In this document: piece by piece, positions 44,660 through 54,413 of the stretch | Position numbering within the stretch: position 1 is the stretch's first letter | Layout of the letters: each line of letters opens with the position of its first letter | Source of the DNA: Bacillus sp. FJAT-50079 | GTDB taxonomy: Bacteria; Bacillota; Bacilli; Bacillales; Bacillaceae_C | Assembly: GCF_018343515.1 (NCBI RefSeq) | Contig: NZ_JAGYPD010000002.1 | Location: 1-64,000 of the forward strand | DNA: 64,000 nt | Direction: 5' to 3' | The notes under the pieces: model-generated | Told to the model about the DNA's origin: nothing | The model's input: only the letters and a program-made list of their open reading frames with translations | Databases searched by the model: none | Translations under genes and position numbers: made by a program

Positions 44660-46483
44660 TTGAGTAATCGCAATAATAAGATTTTTAAAACGTTCATTTG
44701 TTTACTGCTACTCTTGATCTTATTTGGATATAGTCCGCAATCAACGTTTTCTGCAAATGAACATCCAGTTTTAGAAAACAAATTAGAGAATTATATAAAA
44801 GAACATGAGGAAAATATTGCTGGCTTAGCAACGATTGTGATAGACCAAGATGAAATTATTTATAAAATGAAAGGTTATTCAAATATAGAAGAACAAATTC
44901 TAGTTAATGAAAATACTGTTTTTGAATGGGCATCTGTTTCTAAAATTCTTATTTGGATCAGTGTTTTACAATTAGTAGAGACAGGAAAGCTTGATTTAGA
45001 AACAGACATCGAAACTTATTTGCCAATTGATTTCCTCTCTAAAACAAAATTTGAAGATCCGATCACGATACATCACTTAATGCATCATACTGCGGGATTT
45101 GATGATAGCTATACAGATTTAATGATTCATCGTCCAACCAAAAAGAACTCATTAAGAGAAGTACTTGAAGAAGCAGATATTAAACAAATATTTCGCCCTG
45201 GTGATGTGGTTGCTTATTCAAATTATGGAAGTGGCCTCGCTGCCTACATTGTTGAAGAAGTTAGTGGTCTCGACTATCGAGAATACGTACGGATGAATAT
45301 TTTTGAACCACTTCAAATGACGAAAACAGCAATAGATCCTGAACAAGACGATAACAAATGGGTGAAAGAACAGAGGGGAGAGGTGCAGGGATATTCGAAT
45401 GCACTGCAATTAATTGAACCTAATTTTTACTCGATTCCGATGTATCCGGTCGGTAGTGTTATGGGAACTGCGTCAGATTTGCAAAAGTTATTACAAGTGT
45501 TATTGACTGAAGATGGAACGCTTTTATTTAAAGATACAAAAACGATTGAATTAATGTTTGAACCAACATTATATTACCCGGAAACGAATATCCCAAGAAT
45601 CGCAAACGGTTTATTTTATTTACCATCGAAAAGTCAGCATGTTTATGGTCACGGTGGGAATTCTAAGGCTTTTAGCTCTTCTTTTTATGTAGATAGAAAA
45701 GAACGGATTGGAGTTTTAGTGTTGACGAACATGAAAGATGAAAATACGTTCACACAGGGAATACCTGAAATTATTTTTGGTGAATATGCACATGATGAAA
45801 ATGACATAAATTTGGAAAACTCATCCCAATGGAAAGGGATTTATGAGCCGGCTCGGTTGCCTCGACACGGATTTAGTAAAGCGTATGGATTATTTTTAAG
45901 AGGCAATACGAAACAGAGTGGGTCACACGATTTAATGATAAACGATTTATATTATTCACAGCTAGAACCAAGCATCTATAAAACAGAAGATGATTTCAGT
46001 ATGTACAGTCTGGACGTTTATTCAAAACATCCACAAACTAAAAAAATGTTATCTAATACATATTCAGATTTACTTTACGTTCCTTATTACAAACACCTCC
46101 TGGAGTGGGGAGGGATTATTCTAGGATTACTAGCTGTAATGTTTTCTTTAATCTATGTTATAGTCACTATTTTAAGAAGGATATGGAATAAAAAACACCT
46201 ACCTATATTCCTTTTTGCTCAACATTCTTTAAATCTGCTTATGTTTACTAACGTTCTTTGGATCGTTTATAAGGCGTTATCGATGGTAAGTTATTCATTT
46301 CTTAAGCCATTTTTAACTTTAAATCTTATTTATGTTGTTATCGCTCTTATCAATAGTGGATATTTGATTGTTAAAATAAAAAGTAAAAGGCTACGTAAAT
46401 ATGAAAAACTAGCTTGGATGATGACGACTGCTTCTACATTTATTTTATGTGTCACTATTTTGTATTGGGAATTTTATTATTAG
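44660..46483 (+). CDS. Serine beta-lactamase-family protein with C-terminal membrane domain
   Basis: 607 residues. Signal segment at 9-30, then the class C/PBP-like domain: SVSK (SxxK, about 95), YSNYG (YxN, about 190) and HGGNS (third motif, about 335). The C-terminal 150 residues hold about four membrane helices. Members are often D-aminopeptidases, esterases or resistance factors (FmtA/PBP4*-like), not necessarily beta-lactamases. TTG start with GAAAGGGGG upstream. Confidence 0.9.
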   Translation: MSNRNNKIFKTFICLLLLLILFGYSPQSTFSANEHPVLENKLENYIKEHEENIAGLATIVIDQDEIIYKMKGYSNIEEQILVNENTVFEWASVSKILIWISVLQLVETGKLDLETDIETYLPIDFLSKTKFEDPITIHHLMHHTAGFDDSYTDLMIHRPTKKNSLREVLEEADIKQIFRPGDVVAYSNYGSGLAAYIVEEVSGLDYREYVRMNIFEPLQMTKTAIDPEQDDNKWVKEQRGEVQGYSNALQLIEPNFYSIPMYPVGSVMGTASDLQKLLQVLLTEDGTLLFKDTKTIELMFEPTLYYPETNIPRIANGLFYLPSKSQHVYGHGGNSKAFSSSFYVDRKERIGVLVLTNMKDENTFTQGIPEIIFGEYAHDENDINLENSSQWKGIYEPARLPRHGFSKAYGLFLRGNTKQSGSHDLMINDLYYSQLEPSIYKTEDDFSMYSLDVYSKHPQTKKMLSNTYSDLLYVPYYKHLLEWGGIILGLLAVMFSLIYVIVTILRRIWNKKHLPIFLFAQHSLNLLMFTNVLWIVYKALSMVSYSFLKPFLTLNLIYVVIALINSGYLIVKIKSKRLRKYEKLAWMMTTASTFILCVTILYWEFYY

Positions 46484-46588
46484 ATATTTCATGTCAATAC
46501 TGAGGAAGTAATTTGAGATACCAAGTATAGAATTAACCAAAATAGAACGACAAATTACGCGATAGTTGAAAATGATAGTTAGAAGAAT

Positions 46589-46729
46589 GATAAAAATTTT
46601 TTATGGGAAATGTACAATATTTTACAATAAAAGAATTCATTTTGATCAATCTTTTTTTCAAAATGGATTAAGTTAACGTAGAATGTGGATTTGCAAAGTA
46701 TTTTGATCAAAATTTATTCTAAAGCTACA
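46589..46729 (-). repeat. L-type end
   Basis: Sites GATAAAAATTTTTT (46589), GATCAATCTTTTTT (46644) and GATCAAAATTTATT (46705), spaced 55 and 61 bp, and a clean terminus ...CTAAAGCTACA at 46729. Similar over about 140 bp to 35423-35568. Five bases (GTAGC) separate it from an R-type end. Confidence 0.75.
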
Positions 46730-46734
46730 GTAGC

Positions 46735-46812
46735 TATTGTTTTGAAATAAAGTAGCGATGTTTATAAAAAAAGTTACGAAGCTCTACCCCTTTGGATTTT
46801 TTCTAAAGGGGT
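46735..46812 (+). repeat. R-type end: two 20-bp sites plus terminator
   Basis: Terminal TATTGTTTTGAAATAAAG, then sites at 46741-46760 and 46761-46780 with exact 20-bp period, then the hairpin ACCCCTTT / AAAGGGGT (46786-46812). Same order as at 32424. The terminus starts TAT instead of TGT, as does the partner at 63691 (ending ATA). Confidence 0.7.
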
Positions 46813-46922
46813 GTTTTTATAGGGAAAAAAAGACATGGTTTAATTATACGAAAAAATTGTATATAAAATTACTTAAAGTGGACAATATTGAAAGGAATCT
46901 AAATAAAAGGAGGTAGCTTAAA

Positions 46923-48026
46923 ATGTCAAAATCAGTAAAATCAGTTACATCACCTAAAAGGTTTATAGTCGGTCAAAACTTACTAGAAGACTTATCTACA
47001 TATACAAAAACATATGGCGACCATGCTTATGTTATTTGTGATGATTTCATTCTAGATCGAGCAAATAAAGAAGCTGGTAAATTATTCGAAGATGCTGGAC
47101 ATAAAAGTGAATTTGTTAAATTTAATTACCAAATTACTCAAGAAGAAATTGATAGACACCGCGAAGCAATTAGACAAACAAATGCAAATGTAGTCGTTGG
47201 TATTGGTGGTGGAAAAACATTAGATACAGCTAAAGCAACTGCCTATTATGAACATTTACCTGTTGTGATTTTTCCAACAATCGCCTCAACGGATGCACCC
47301 TGTACAGCACTTTCTGTTATTTACAATACAGATGGTTCATTTGATCGTTACTTATTCTTACCATCAAATCCAGACGTTGTATTAGCTGATACGAATATTT
47401 TAGCAGCTGCTCCAACTCGTTTTTTTGTAGCTGGAATCGGTGATGCTCTTGCTACTTATTTCGAAGCGCGTGCATGTTACCGTAAAAACGGTGACAATCT
47501 AGTTAATTTGAAACCATCTCTTGCTGGGCTAGGGTTAGCTAAAATGTGCTATGACACAATCCTAGAATATGGCCTTCAAGCTAAAATTGCAGTTGATAAT
47601 GGAATATCTACTCCAGCTGTTGAAAACACAATTGAAGCTACTATTTATTTAAGTGGTGTTGGTGCTGAAGCTGGTGGTTTAGCTGCTGCCCATGCTATTC
47701 ATAACGGAATGACTGCTGTCCCATCACTCCACCATGCACAACACGGTGAAAAAGTAGTATTCGGTTTATTAACACAACTTGTTTTAGAAAGTGCTCCAAA
47801 AGAGGAAATTGAAATGGTTATTAATTTTATTAAAGAAGTTGGTCTACCATTAACTTTAAAAGATCTAGGTCTTGATGAATTTAGAGAAGAAGAATGGAGA
47901 AAAGTAGCGGAAGATGCGTGTGCTGAAGGAGACACAATGGGCAACATGCCACATCCAGTAACTCCTGATAATGTGTATCAAGCAATTATTGCTGCAAACG
48001 CATTAGCTGAATATTATCATAATTAA
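46923..48026 (+). CDS. gldA: Glycerol dehydrogenase
   Basis: 367 residues, iron-type/GldA family, oxidising glycerol to dihydroxyacetone with NAD. GIGGGKTLDTAKA and PTIASTDAPCTALSVIY form the NAD site; the zinc ligands are GIGDALATYFEA (Asp near 173), AAAHAIHNGM (His near 256) and HHAQHGEKV (His near 274). AAGGAGGTAGC upstream. Directly behind an R-type end, with its own terminator. Confidence 0.95.
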   Translation: MSKSVKSVTSPKRFIVGQNLLEDLSTYTKTYGDHAYVICDDFILDRANKEAGKLFEDAGHKSEFVKFNYQITQEEIDRHREAIRQTNANVVVGIGGGKTLDTAKATAYYEHLPVVIFPTIASTDAPCTALSVIYNTDGSFDRYLFLPSNPDVVLADTNILAAAPTRFFVAGIGDALATYFEARACYRKNGDNLVNLKPSLAGLGLAKMCYDTILEYGLQAKIAVDNGISTPAVENTIEATIYLSGVGAEAGGLAAAHAIHNGMTAVPSLHHAQHGEKVVFGLLTQLVLESAPKEEIEMVINFIKEVGLPLTLKDLGLDEFREEEWRKVAEDACAEGDTMGNMPHPVTPDNVYQAIIAANALAEYYHN

Positions 48027-48061
48027 TTAGATGCAATAAACAATAACCAAAAATATCAATG

Positions 48062-48097
48062 GACGCAATTCTCTAACTAAGAATTGCGTCTTTTTTT
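48062..48097. terminator. Terminator of gldA
   Basis: GACGCAATTCT / AGAATTGCGTC with a run of seven T. Confidence 0.9.
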
Positions 48098-48448
48098 ATA
48101 GTGAGTTTTTGGTTAGAAATTTGTAAAAACAGTGGAAAATATCTGTGATTTCTTATCAAAGATAGTATGCATTGAAGACTACTCTCACTCAGAATTAAAG
48201 TTCATTCTAAAATGGTTACTTGAATGTAACTAAAAAGATGAATACAGGATAGAATTTATTCCTTTTTTCTTTTGTCACTTTTTGTGGAAAATAAGGCAGG
48301 AATTTTATAGTAAAGACTTTTGAAAGTAAAAATTAACTTTAGCTGAGATTTGTGAAATTTAGTACTTAAAAGAACGGGCATGTTAGTTAATCATTGTATA
48401 ATGGAGTATTATGTTGATAACAGAGTTTATCGCAAAAGGGAGATTTAA

Positions 48449-48715
48449 ATGAAGAATCGATTTTCGATAGGAGAAATGGCTAAGCTTCATCGTAAGACCA
48501 TAAAAACTTTAAGATATTATGATGAGATTGGATTATTGAAGCCTATTCAAATTGACATAAGGTCGTCATTACTTGACCATGTTGTCATAGGTGACATAAT
48601 GACTCTATTCTTGATTGTTATTCCATTTCTAAAGGTGATAGGTTATTACTGTATTATGGTTATCATGATGAGCCACCACAACTTTCCTAAGTTCTTTCTC
48701 AGTATAGTTAGTTGA
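48449..48715 (+). pseudogene. MerR-family regulator, truncated
   Basis: The first 35 residues, RFSIGEMAKLHRKTIKTLRYYDEIGLLKPIQ, are a standard MerR winged-helix start with AAAGGGAG upstream. The rest (IDIRSSLLDHVV...) does not match MerR proteins and looks frameshifted or joined to other DNA; the RYY helix 2 and the coiled coil are missing. Confidence 0.8.
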
Positions 48716-49552
48716 CGTAAAGGTAAGTCAAGAGTAAAGATTACAATGATTATACACTAGATTATTGATATAATATTCTTCCATATGATATTTCTTTAAT
48801 TACAGTTACGGGAACTAAGGAGGACAAAGGAATGTATCCTTAGAAGAACTTAACTATAAAATCGCCATGTATGAACTTCAGAAAGAAGAGGTTAGGAAAA
48901 ATCCTAATCATAACTTTAAATGTCACGGTCTTGAGAGTAAGATGGTGAAGTAATGTACTTGCGCTACCGGGTGATTTTATTCATAACGTTCATAACAAAA
49001 CAGAATCCATTCCAAAAATGGCGGTTTAGTGATTCATTGCAAGCATATTCAAATTGAATAATATGAAACAAGCCATTAATCCTTCATCAAAAGCATATGT
49101 CTATTATGTCTTTAAAATAAATGAAGATTCCCAATCCAAAGGGTTTTTTTCGGTACTTTTCCGGCAGACCTTCGTTTTTTTATGAAGAAATCGCTAGAGA
49201 TCTAATCGGTTTTAACCAATTCACCTTCACTTCTTGTCCGGTTGAGGGCAGTCTCAAATCCACTTCAGTTGTTACTCCCATGGTATAAAATCAGTATCCC
49301 TTCCAGTGTTTTCCCAGTAACCTTAGTTTATAATGCTTCAAAACTGATCGCAATTATTACAGGTTTAAATAGCTAAAGCAAGCAGCATGAATTTTAAAAA
49401 TTGGATAGCTAGAAATTCTGTAGGTCTGCCGTTTTTTAAATAAGGAATTTATGAAATTGATTCAGTTAAATATTTTTTTTAGTTGAACCTATTATGATTT
49501 GATAATCGTCTAATAGCAGAATTCGAAGTAGGTTGAAGGAGAGGATAGTAGA
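48716..49552. other. Gene-free 840 bp with relics
   Basis: A coding-like fragment at about 48840-48953 (EELNYKIAMYELQKEEVRKNPNHNFKCHGLESKMVK) without start suggests an eroded gene. The rest has frequent stops in all frames. No RNA gene or repeat recognised. Confidence 0.4.
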
Positions 49553-50080
49553 TTGGACAAAGAAGAAAAAGATTTCCTATTAGAAAAAGTGATGATTGAA
49601 TATGGTAATGAGTTAGTACGATTGGCATTTTCTTATGTGAAAGATACAGAGACTGCTAAGGACATGGTTCAAAATACGTTTATCAAATGCTACAAAAACC
49701 TTGATTCGTTTCGATTTGACGCACAAATAAAAACATGGCTTTATCGTATAACAATTAATGAATGTAAAGATTATTTAAAAAGTTGGAATTACAAAATGGT
49801 ACAAGTAAAAAGTTTTATAAATGAGACAGCAAAGTCAATATTACCATCAACAGAAAGAACAGTTATCGATAAATACAATAATGAAGAAATAAAAGATACG
49901 ATCTTTTCACTTCCCAAAATGTATCGGGAAGTGGTTTATCTATACTACTATGAGTCATTAATGACAGAGGAAATCGCCAACGTTTTGGATATTCCAGTTA
50001 ATACAGTGAAAACTCGATTAAGAAGAGCAAAACAAAGATTAGAGCCGATGATAAGGGAGGCAGAACTTAATGAAAGATAA
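49553..50080 (+). CDS. ECF-type RNA polymerase sigma factor
   Basis: 175 residues: sigma region 2 (ELVRLAFSYVKDTETAKDMVQNTFIKCYKNLDSFRFDAQIKTWLYRITINECKD) and region 4 (LPKMYREVVYLYYYESLMTEEIANVLDIPVNTVKTRLRRAKQRL). Closest in feel to YlaC/SigV-type sigma factors of Bacillus. TTG start with GGAGAGG upstream. Overlaps the next gene by 11 bp, as sigma/anti-sigma pairs do. Confidence 0.93.
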   Translation: MDKEEKDFLLEKVMIEYGNELVRLAFSYVKDTETAKDMVQNTFIKCYKNLDSFRFDAQIKTWLYRITINECKDYLKSWNYKMVQVKSFINETAKSILPSTERTVIDKYNNEEIKDTIFSLPKMYREVVYLYYYESLMTEEIANVLDIPVNTVKTRLRRAKQRLEPMIREAELNER

Positions 50081-51065
50081 ACGATTAAGGGATAAGTTTT
50101 ATAAAACGTCTGATCAGGAACTAAGATTTACGAAAGAAGACCGCAATGAAGTGTTTGAACAAATTCATAAACTGGAGAAGAAAAATAATACAAAAAAGAA
50201 ATCACTTGTTTCTTCTTCAAAAAAATTCGCTCCACTTATAGTTTCTTTATTAGTAGTAGGTTTGTGTACATTTTTGTTCATTCCATCGATTCTTCTTGGA
50301 AACTTTAATAATGAAAATAATGCAAGTGAATCAGTATTTCAAGAGGACGAGTTTTTAACTACTCTATTAACGGTGAAAGATGAAAATAATAGAATACCTA
50401 TTAATCTTTTACTTTCTTATAGTAAAGATAAAAAGATGATGAAGGTTCTTTCTATCCCTCGGGATGCTTATGCTCCAATATTAGAAAAGAATGATGGAAC
50501 TACTTCATATGATAAATTGACCCATGCTTATGTTTACGGTTCGGGAGGAGCTGAAAATGTAAGAACAACAGTTTCTAAGCTATTTGATTTAACAATAGAT
50601 TATTATGCTGTTATTGATTTAGAAACCCTTTCATCAATGATTGATTTAGTGAATGGTATAGATTACGACTTACAAGAAGATATTCGAGTAAGAGCTATAT
50701 CTACAGTGGCATTTGAATTCAAAAAGGGAACGCATCGTTTGAATGGAGAAGAGGTTGTGGCATTAATGATGGATGCGACAGTGGGAAGAAGCTTGGATGA
50801 ACAAGACCAATTAAACCTCATTAATGCAGTTATAAATCAAACAATAAACGAATTACCACAAACAGAATTAAAACAATTCACTACTAAACTAGAAGGGAAT
50901 TTTCCGATTGAACAATTGTTAGAAAATAAAATGGAACTTCCCTCAATACAATCAGTATCATTATTGGATGGAATAAAAGATGAAATGATAGATGGGGCTT
51001 ACTATATTAAATTTGAGAAGGACTTTTTAAGTTCAGTTTCAGAAGAGTTAACCACATTTAACTGA
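50070..51065 (+). CDS. LCP-domain membrane protein, probable anti-sigma partner
   Basis: 331 residues: about 60 charged cytoplasmic residues, one membrane helix (about 52-75), then an extracellular LytR-CpsA-Psr domain (INLLLSYSKDKKMMKVLSIPRDAYAPI, KLTHAYVYGSGGAENVRTTVSKLFDLTIDYYAVIDLETLSSMIDLVNGIDYDL). LCP enzymes attach polymers to peptidoglycan. Translational coupling to an ECF sigma factor and the cytoplasmic tail suggest it holds the sigma factor. The second LCP Arg cluster looks weak (MMDATVGRSLDEQDQ), so catalysis may be lost. Confidence 0.82.
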   Translation: MKDKRLRDKFYKTSDQELRFTKEDRNEVFEQIHKLEKKNNTKKKSLVSSSKKFAPLIVSLLVVGLCTFLFIPSILLGNFNNENNASESVFQEDEFLTTLLTVKDENNRIPINLLLSYSKDKKMMKVLSIPRDAYAPILEKNDGTTSYDKLTHAYVYGSGGAENVRTTVSKLFDLTIDYYAVIDLETLSSMIDLVNGIDYDLQEDIRVRAISTVAFEFKKGTHRLNGEEVVALMMDATVGRSLDEQDQLNLINAVINQTINELPQTELKQFTTKLEGNFPIEQLLENKMELPSIQSVSLLDGIKDEMIDGAYYIKFEKDFLSSVSEELTTFN

Positions 51066-51133
51066 ATGCAAATTGGAAATTTCTGGAAAAATCTTTAATG
51101 ACTTATGAATGTGATTTTATACTGAGATAAGAT

Positions 51134-51173
51134 AAAGGTGTGTTGATTAAAGGTAGATTAACACATCTTTATT
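51134..51173. terminator. Terminator after the sigma/LCP pair
   Basis: AAAGGTGTGTTGAT pairs (with G-U pairs) to ATTAACACATCTTT, followed by ATT-rich sequence. Confidence 0.6.
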
Positions 51174-51348
51174 GAATAATTTTACTAATCGTAATTGAAA
51201 TGGCCCCGAAATCAGCTAAATAAAGATCCCTCTTATTGTATCGGGGGTGTAATCAATCATTCCCCCAATCGGTTTTTACCATCCTCAATCAATATAGAAT
51301 TAATACGGTACCAGTCTTTTTCTCTTTGTCTAATGTTGTCCTGATCCC

Positions 51349-51756
51349 TTGTCATTCGCGGGATGCTTATTTCCATTGTCTAGAGGTGGGAGCAAGGAAA
51401 GGAAGGAATTTAAAAATGAACATTTTATAGATGTTACGGTTTCAATTGAAGATTACGATAGAGATACCGTTCTAAAATTAGTAGAAATAACACTCCGGAT
51501 AACCAAAGAACAAGAAGAGAATTACAAAAGAAAAGCTTCTGAAGAGTTAATTGAATTACACAATAAGACATGGAATGAAGGTGAAATAAACTCTAAAGAG
51601 GAGTTTGTAAACCGAATAAAGTTAGAAGGTATTTTATTCTTCTGCGAAGGTAACGCTGAATTGTATTATAATGACGGAGATTTGTTTTGGGGACATACAA
51701 TTGTTGTAGATGTAAATGAAAATGGTGAATATGAATCTGCCCAAATAAATGGTTAA
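51349..51756 (+). CDS. DUF2262 protein, N-terminally truncated
   Basis: 135 codons in the open frame. From residue 25 on it is a DUF2262 domain: IDVTVSIEDYDRDTVLKLVEITLRI, LHNKTWNEGEINSKEEFVNRIKLEGI and ELYYNDGDLFWGHTIVVDV. The first 24 residues (MSFAGCLFPLSRGGSKERK) do not fit the family and there is no clear ribosome binding site, so the true start is probably lost. Function unknown; such proteins occur with polymorphic toxin immunity and in isolated copies. Confidence 0.65.
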   Translation: MSFAGCLFPLSRGGSKERKEFKNEHFIDVTVSIEDYDRDTVLKLVEITLRITKEQEENYKRKASEELIELHNKTWNEGEINSKEEFVNRIKLEGILFFCEGNAELYYNDGDLFWGHTIVVDVNENGEYESAQING

Positions 51757-51908
51757 TAACAGTAACATACAAATAAGGAATTGCTTTACTTCAGTTTTAA
51801 AAGTATATGTTTGTAAACCTAACTGGAAATATTGAACAACAAATTATTAATGAACCATCAACAAAAAGTGGTTTCAAATGCTTTTCGTCACACAAGAGTT
51901 GAAATAAG

Positions 51909-51947
51909 AAAACGTGGCTGTTCATTTTTTAGGCAGCCACGTTTTTT
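51909..51947. terminator. Terminator of the ABC exporter operon
   Basis: AAAACGTGGCTG / CAGCCACGTTTT with T and A tracts, between the DUF2262 gene and the minus-strand permease. Confidence 0.85.
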
Positions 51948-51984
51948 GGGTTAATACTAACCTGTATGGCGTATCGCTTCGAAA

Positions 51985-53628
51985 TTATCCAATAATCTTT
52001 TTCCAAGTAATATTGAAAGCTAGTTTCCAAAGTATAGCCAAGCAGATGATTATAATCACTAAATATAGATATATTCCATAAGAGAACAAAGTGCTGACAA
52101 AATGTAAGCCAGCAAACAATGCAACAAACAGCATTAATCCAAATGCAATGGCACCGTTGCTGTTTTGATTGTATTGTTCAAAAGACTCCGAGAAGGGAAT
52201 AGACTTTTGAAGAATCATAAAACAAATGACCGCATAAATGCAGGCATTTAAAAATACAACTACAAGATCTGGCAAAACCCTTACTCCAAATAATGCAATG
52301 AATACTGCACTTAAAAGCAAGTAAACGGGTAAATATAATTTAAAGATAAACGCCTTTATCGTACCACTAAATACCGGTTTTAGTTGTTGAATAGGAGCAA
52401 CCTTGTAAATCCACGCCGCCTTATATTTTACTGAAAACTTTAGAAGGATCATGATGGTTGGGATAATAATTAGGCTAAAGTAAATAGTTAAATATAAATT
52501 GCTAGTGGATAGATGATTAAGATTAGTATTAAATCCATTCATGATAAAAATAAAAGGCATTACGATTGAAAAACCCAAAGATGGGTAGGCCTTCAATTTA
52601 AAATCTCGTTCATTTTTCATCATGGAACTGGCGAATCGAAAAAATGCTTTTTCTTCATTTGAGTGACAAATGACTCTAAGGAACAAATGACTAAGCTTAC
52701 TATGTTTATTTTCCTTTGCTTTTCCATGATAAGTGAGCTTTTGAAGATTTTTTTCAAAAGCATGATTGAATTTCATATAAATCCAAATAGATAGGAGAGG
52801 GATCAAAATTCCTAAAGCTGAAAAGAAAAGGTAAAACAGCTCAAAGGAGCCATTCATCAACATTTCCATATTTGCCCCATACCACATTGGAAAGATAAAT
52901 ATTTGCCACCATTGTGGTTCAAGCGAAACGTTTAAATCAATAAACTGAAAAGAGCGAACAAGCAATTGGTATCCAACCATAATCATAAGTGACAACCCAA
53001 TTTGGACATAATTAATAATATCTTTTAATTTTTCTCCATCAAAGAATCGTAAAATAGTTAAATAGATAAGGGCGGTTAACCCAACGATTAACAGGTCAAT
53101 GAGGATAATATTAACGACTGAAACCAAGAAAAATAAGATCCCCTTTTTGATAAGTCCCACAATCAAAGGAATACTGACTAGCGCAATAGTAAGGAAAGAC
53201 AAATAAATGACAACATGCACTATTTTCGCGGTGCCAATCGTTTTTCGATCAACTGGCTTTGGAAAAAGGATGTTTCGGTCACGGATGTCTAGTAAAACAG
53301 AAGAAAAATCGGCAATCATGGAGGTCATGACAAAAAAGGTAAAAATCCCAAAGAATAGACTCATTTGAAAAAGATAATTTTCACCCATCAGGACAAATGG
53401 AATCATAAACAGACCAAAAAATACGTAAATCCATAAAGATTTAATATACTGATTGTTAGTTTCCTTGTCTTTTTTTCTCGCGTTTTGTGAGAAAATGGTT
53501 GGAACACGCCGACCATCCATCGTTAACTTAACTTGTAAAATCCTTCTCATTATTTTGTAATCTACGCCAAAGCTGCTAAAGATTTTTTCAAAACGATCCA
53601 ATAGTTTCAGCGTGCGATAATCCTGCAT
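51985..53628 (-). CDS. ABC transporter permease, 547 residues
   Basis: A polytopic membrane protein with about 12 helices and a cytoplasmic N terminus (RFEKIFSSFGVDYKIMRRILQVKLTMDGRR). Large single-chain permeases of this kind pair with a Ccm-type ATPase in Bacillus. Paired with the ATPase gene 2 bp upstream. Substrate unknown. Confidence 0.85.
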   Translation of the reverse strand: MQDYRTLKLLDRFEKIFSSFGVDYKIMRRILQVKLTMDGRRVPTIFSQNARKKDKETNNQYIKSLWIYVFFGLFMIPFVLMGENYLFQMSLFFGIFTFFVMTSMIADFSSVLLDIRDRNILFPKPVDRKTIGTAKIVHVVIYLSFLTIALVSIPLIVGLIKKGILFFLVSVVNIILIDLLIVGLTALIYLTILRFFDGEKLKDIINYVQIGLSLMIMVGYQLLVRSFQFIDLNVSLEPQWWQIFIFPMWYGANMEMLMNGSFELFYLFFSALGILIPLLSIWIYMKFNHAFEKNLQKLTYHGKAKENKHSKLSHLFLRVICHSNEEKAFFRFASSMMKNERDFKLKAYPSLGFSIVMPFIFIMNGFNTNLNHLSTSNLYLTIYFSLIIIPTIMILLKFSVKYKAAWIYKVAPIQQLKPVFSGTIKAFIFKLYLPVYLLLSAVFIALFGVRVLPDLVVVFLNACIYAVICFMILQKSIPFSESFEQYNQNSNGAIAFGLMLFVALFAGLHFVSTLFSYGIYLYLVIIIICLAILWKLAFNITWKKIIG

Positions 53629-53630
53629 TT

Positions 53631-54413
53631 TTACATCTCCCTTACGACCGATACAAATTTTGCACCAAGTTCTTTATGTTCATTAAATCCTGTAAGTTGG
53701 TTAAAAATTTGTTCAAGCGACCCCTCAGTATTTTGCTGTTTTAACTCTTCAAATGTACCATCAGCAGCAATTTTACCATCATGCAGGAGAATGATGCGGC
53801 TGCTTATTTTTTCGACGACATCCATAATATGAGAAGAGTAGAATATCGTTTTTCCTTGCTCGGAAAGTTGTGTCATAATTTCTTTGAAAATCATCACGCT
53901 ATTTGCATCCAAACCATTGATAGGTTCATCAAAAAATAATAGTTCTGGATCATGTAGCAGGCTTGAGATAATTAAAAGTTTTTGACGCATTCCTTTTGAA
54001 TAGGATGCAATCCGAGAATGATAGACTTCGCCTACTCCGAATAGCTCCATTAGGCTTTTTGCCTTATAATTAGCGAGATCAAGGTCAAGACCATATAATT
54101 CGCCAATAAAGGTTAGATATTCTTGGCCAGTTAAATTGTCGTAAACATCGGCGATTTCCGGTACATAACCAATTTTTCTTTTATACTCGATATTTCCGTC
54201 AGAGATATCATGACCAAAGATTTTTATCTCACCCGAATAGTCGTCTTCAATGCCAAGTATGATTTTTACAGTGGTACTTTTCCCAGCTCCATTCGGTCCA
54301 ATATACCCAATGATTTCTCCTTTTTTTACTTGAAGGGAAACACCTTTTAAGACCGATTTTGGACCATAATCTTTTTTCAAATCAGTAATTTCTAATATAA
54401 AGTCTTCTATCAT
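53631..54413 (-). CDS. ABC transporter ATP-binding protein
   Basis: 260 residues: Walker A GPNGAGKST, signature YSKGMRQKL (drug/export type), Walker B LLFFDEPINGLDAN, H-loop FYSSHIMDVVE. The NGLD and KGMRQ patterns are those of the bacitracin/daunorubicin-type exporters. It forms a two-gene operon with the 547-residue permease. Start ATG 54413; the upstream AGGTT is a weak ribosome binding site. Confidence 0.92.
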   Translation of the reverse strand: MIEDFILEITDLKKDYGPKSVLKGVSLQVKKGEIIGYIGPNGAGKSTTVKIILGIEDDYSGEIKIFGHDISDGNIEYKRKIGYVPEIADVYDNLTGQEYLTFIGELYGLDLDLANYKAKSLMELFGVGEVYHSRIASYSKGMRQKLLIISSLLHDPELLFFDEPINGLDANSVMIFKEIMTQLSEQGKTIFYSSHIMDVVEKISSRIILLHDGKIAADGTFEELKQQNTEGSLEQIFNQLTGFNEHKELGAKFVSVVREM

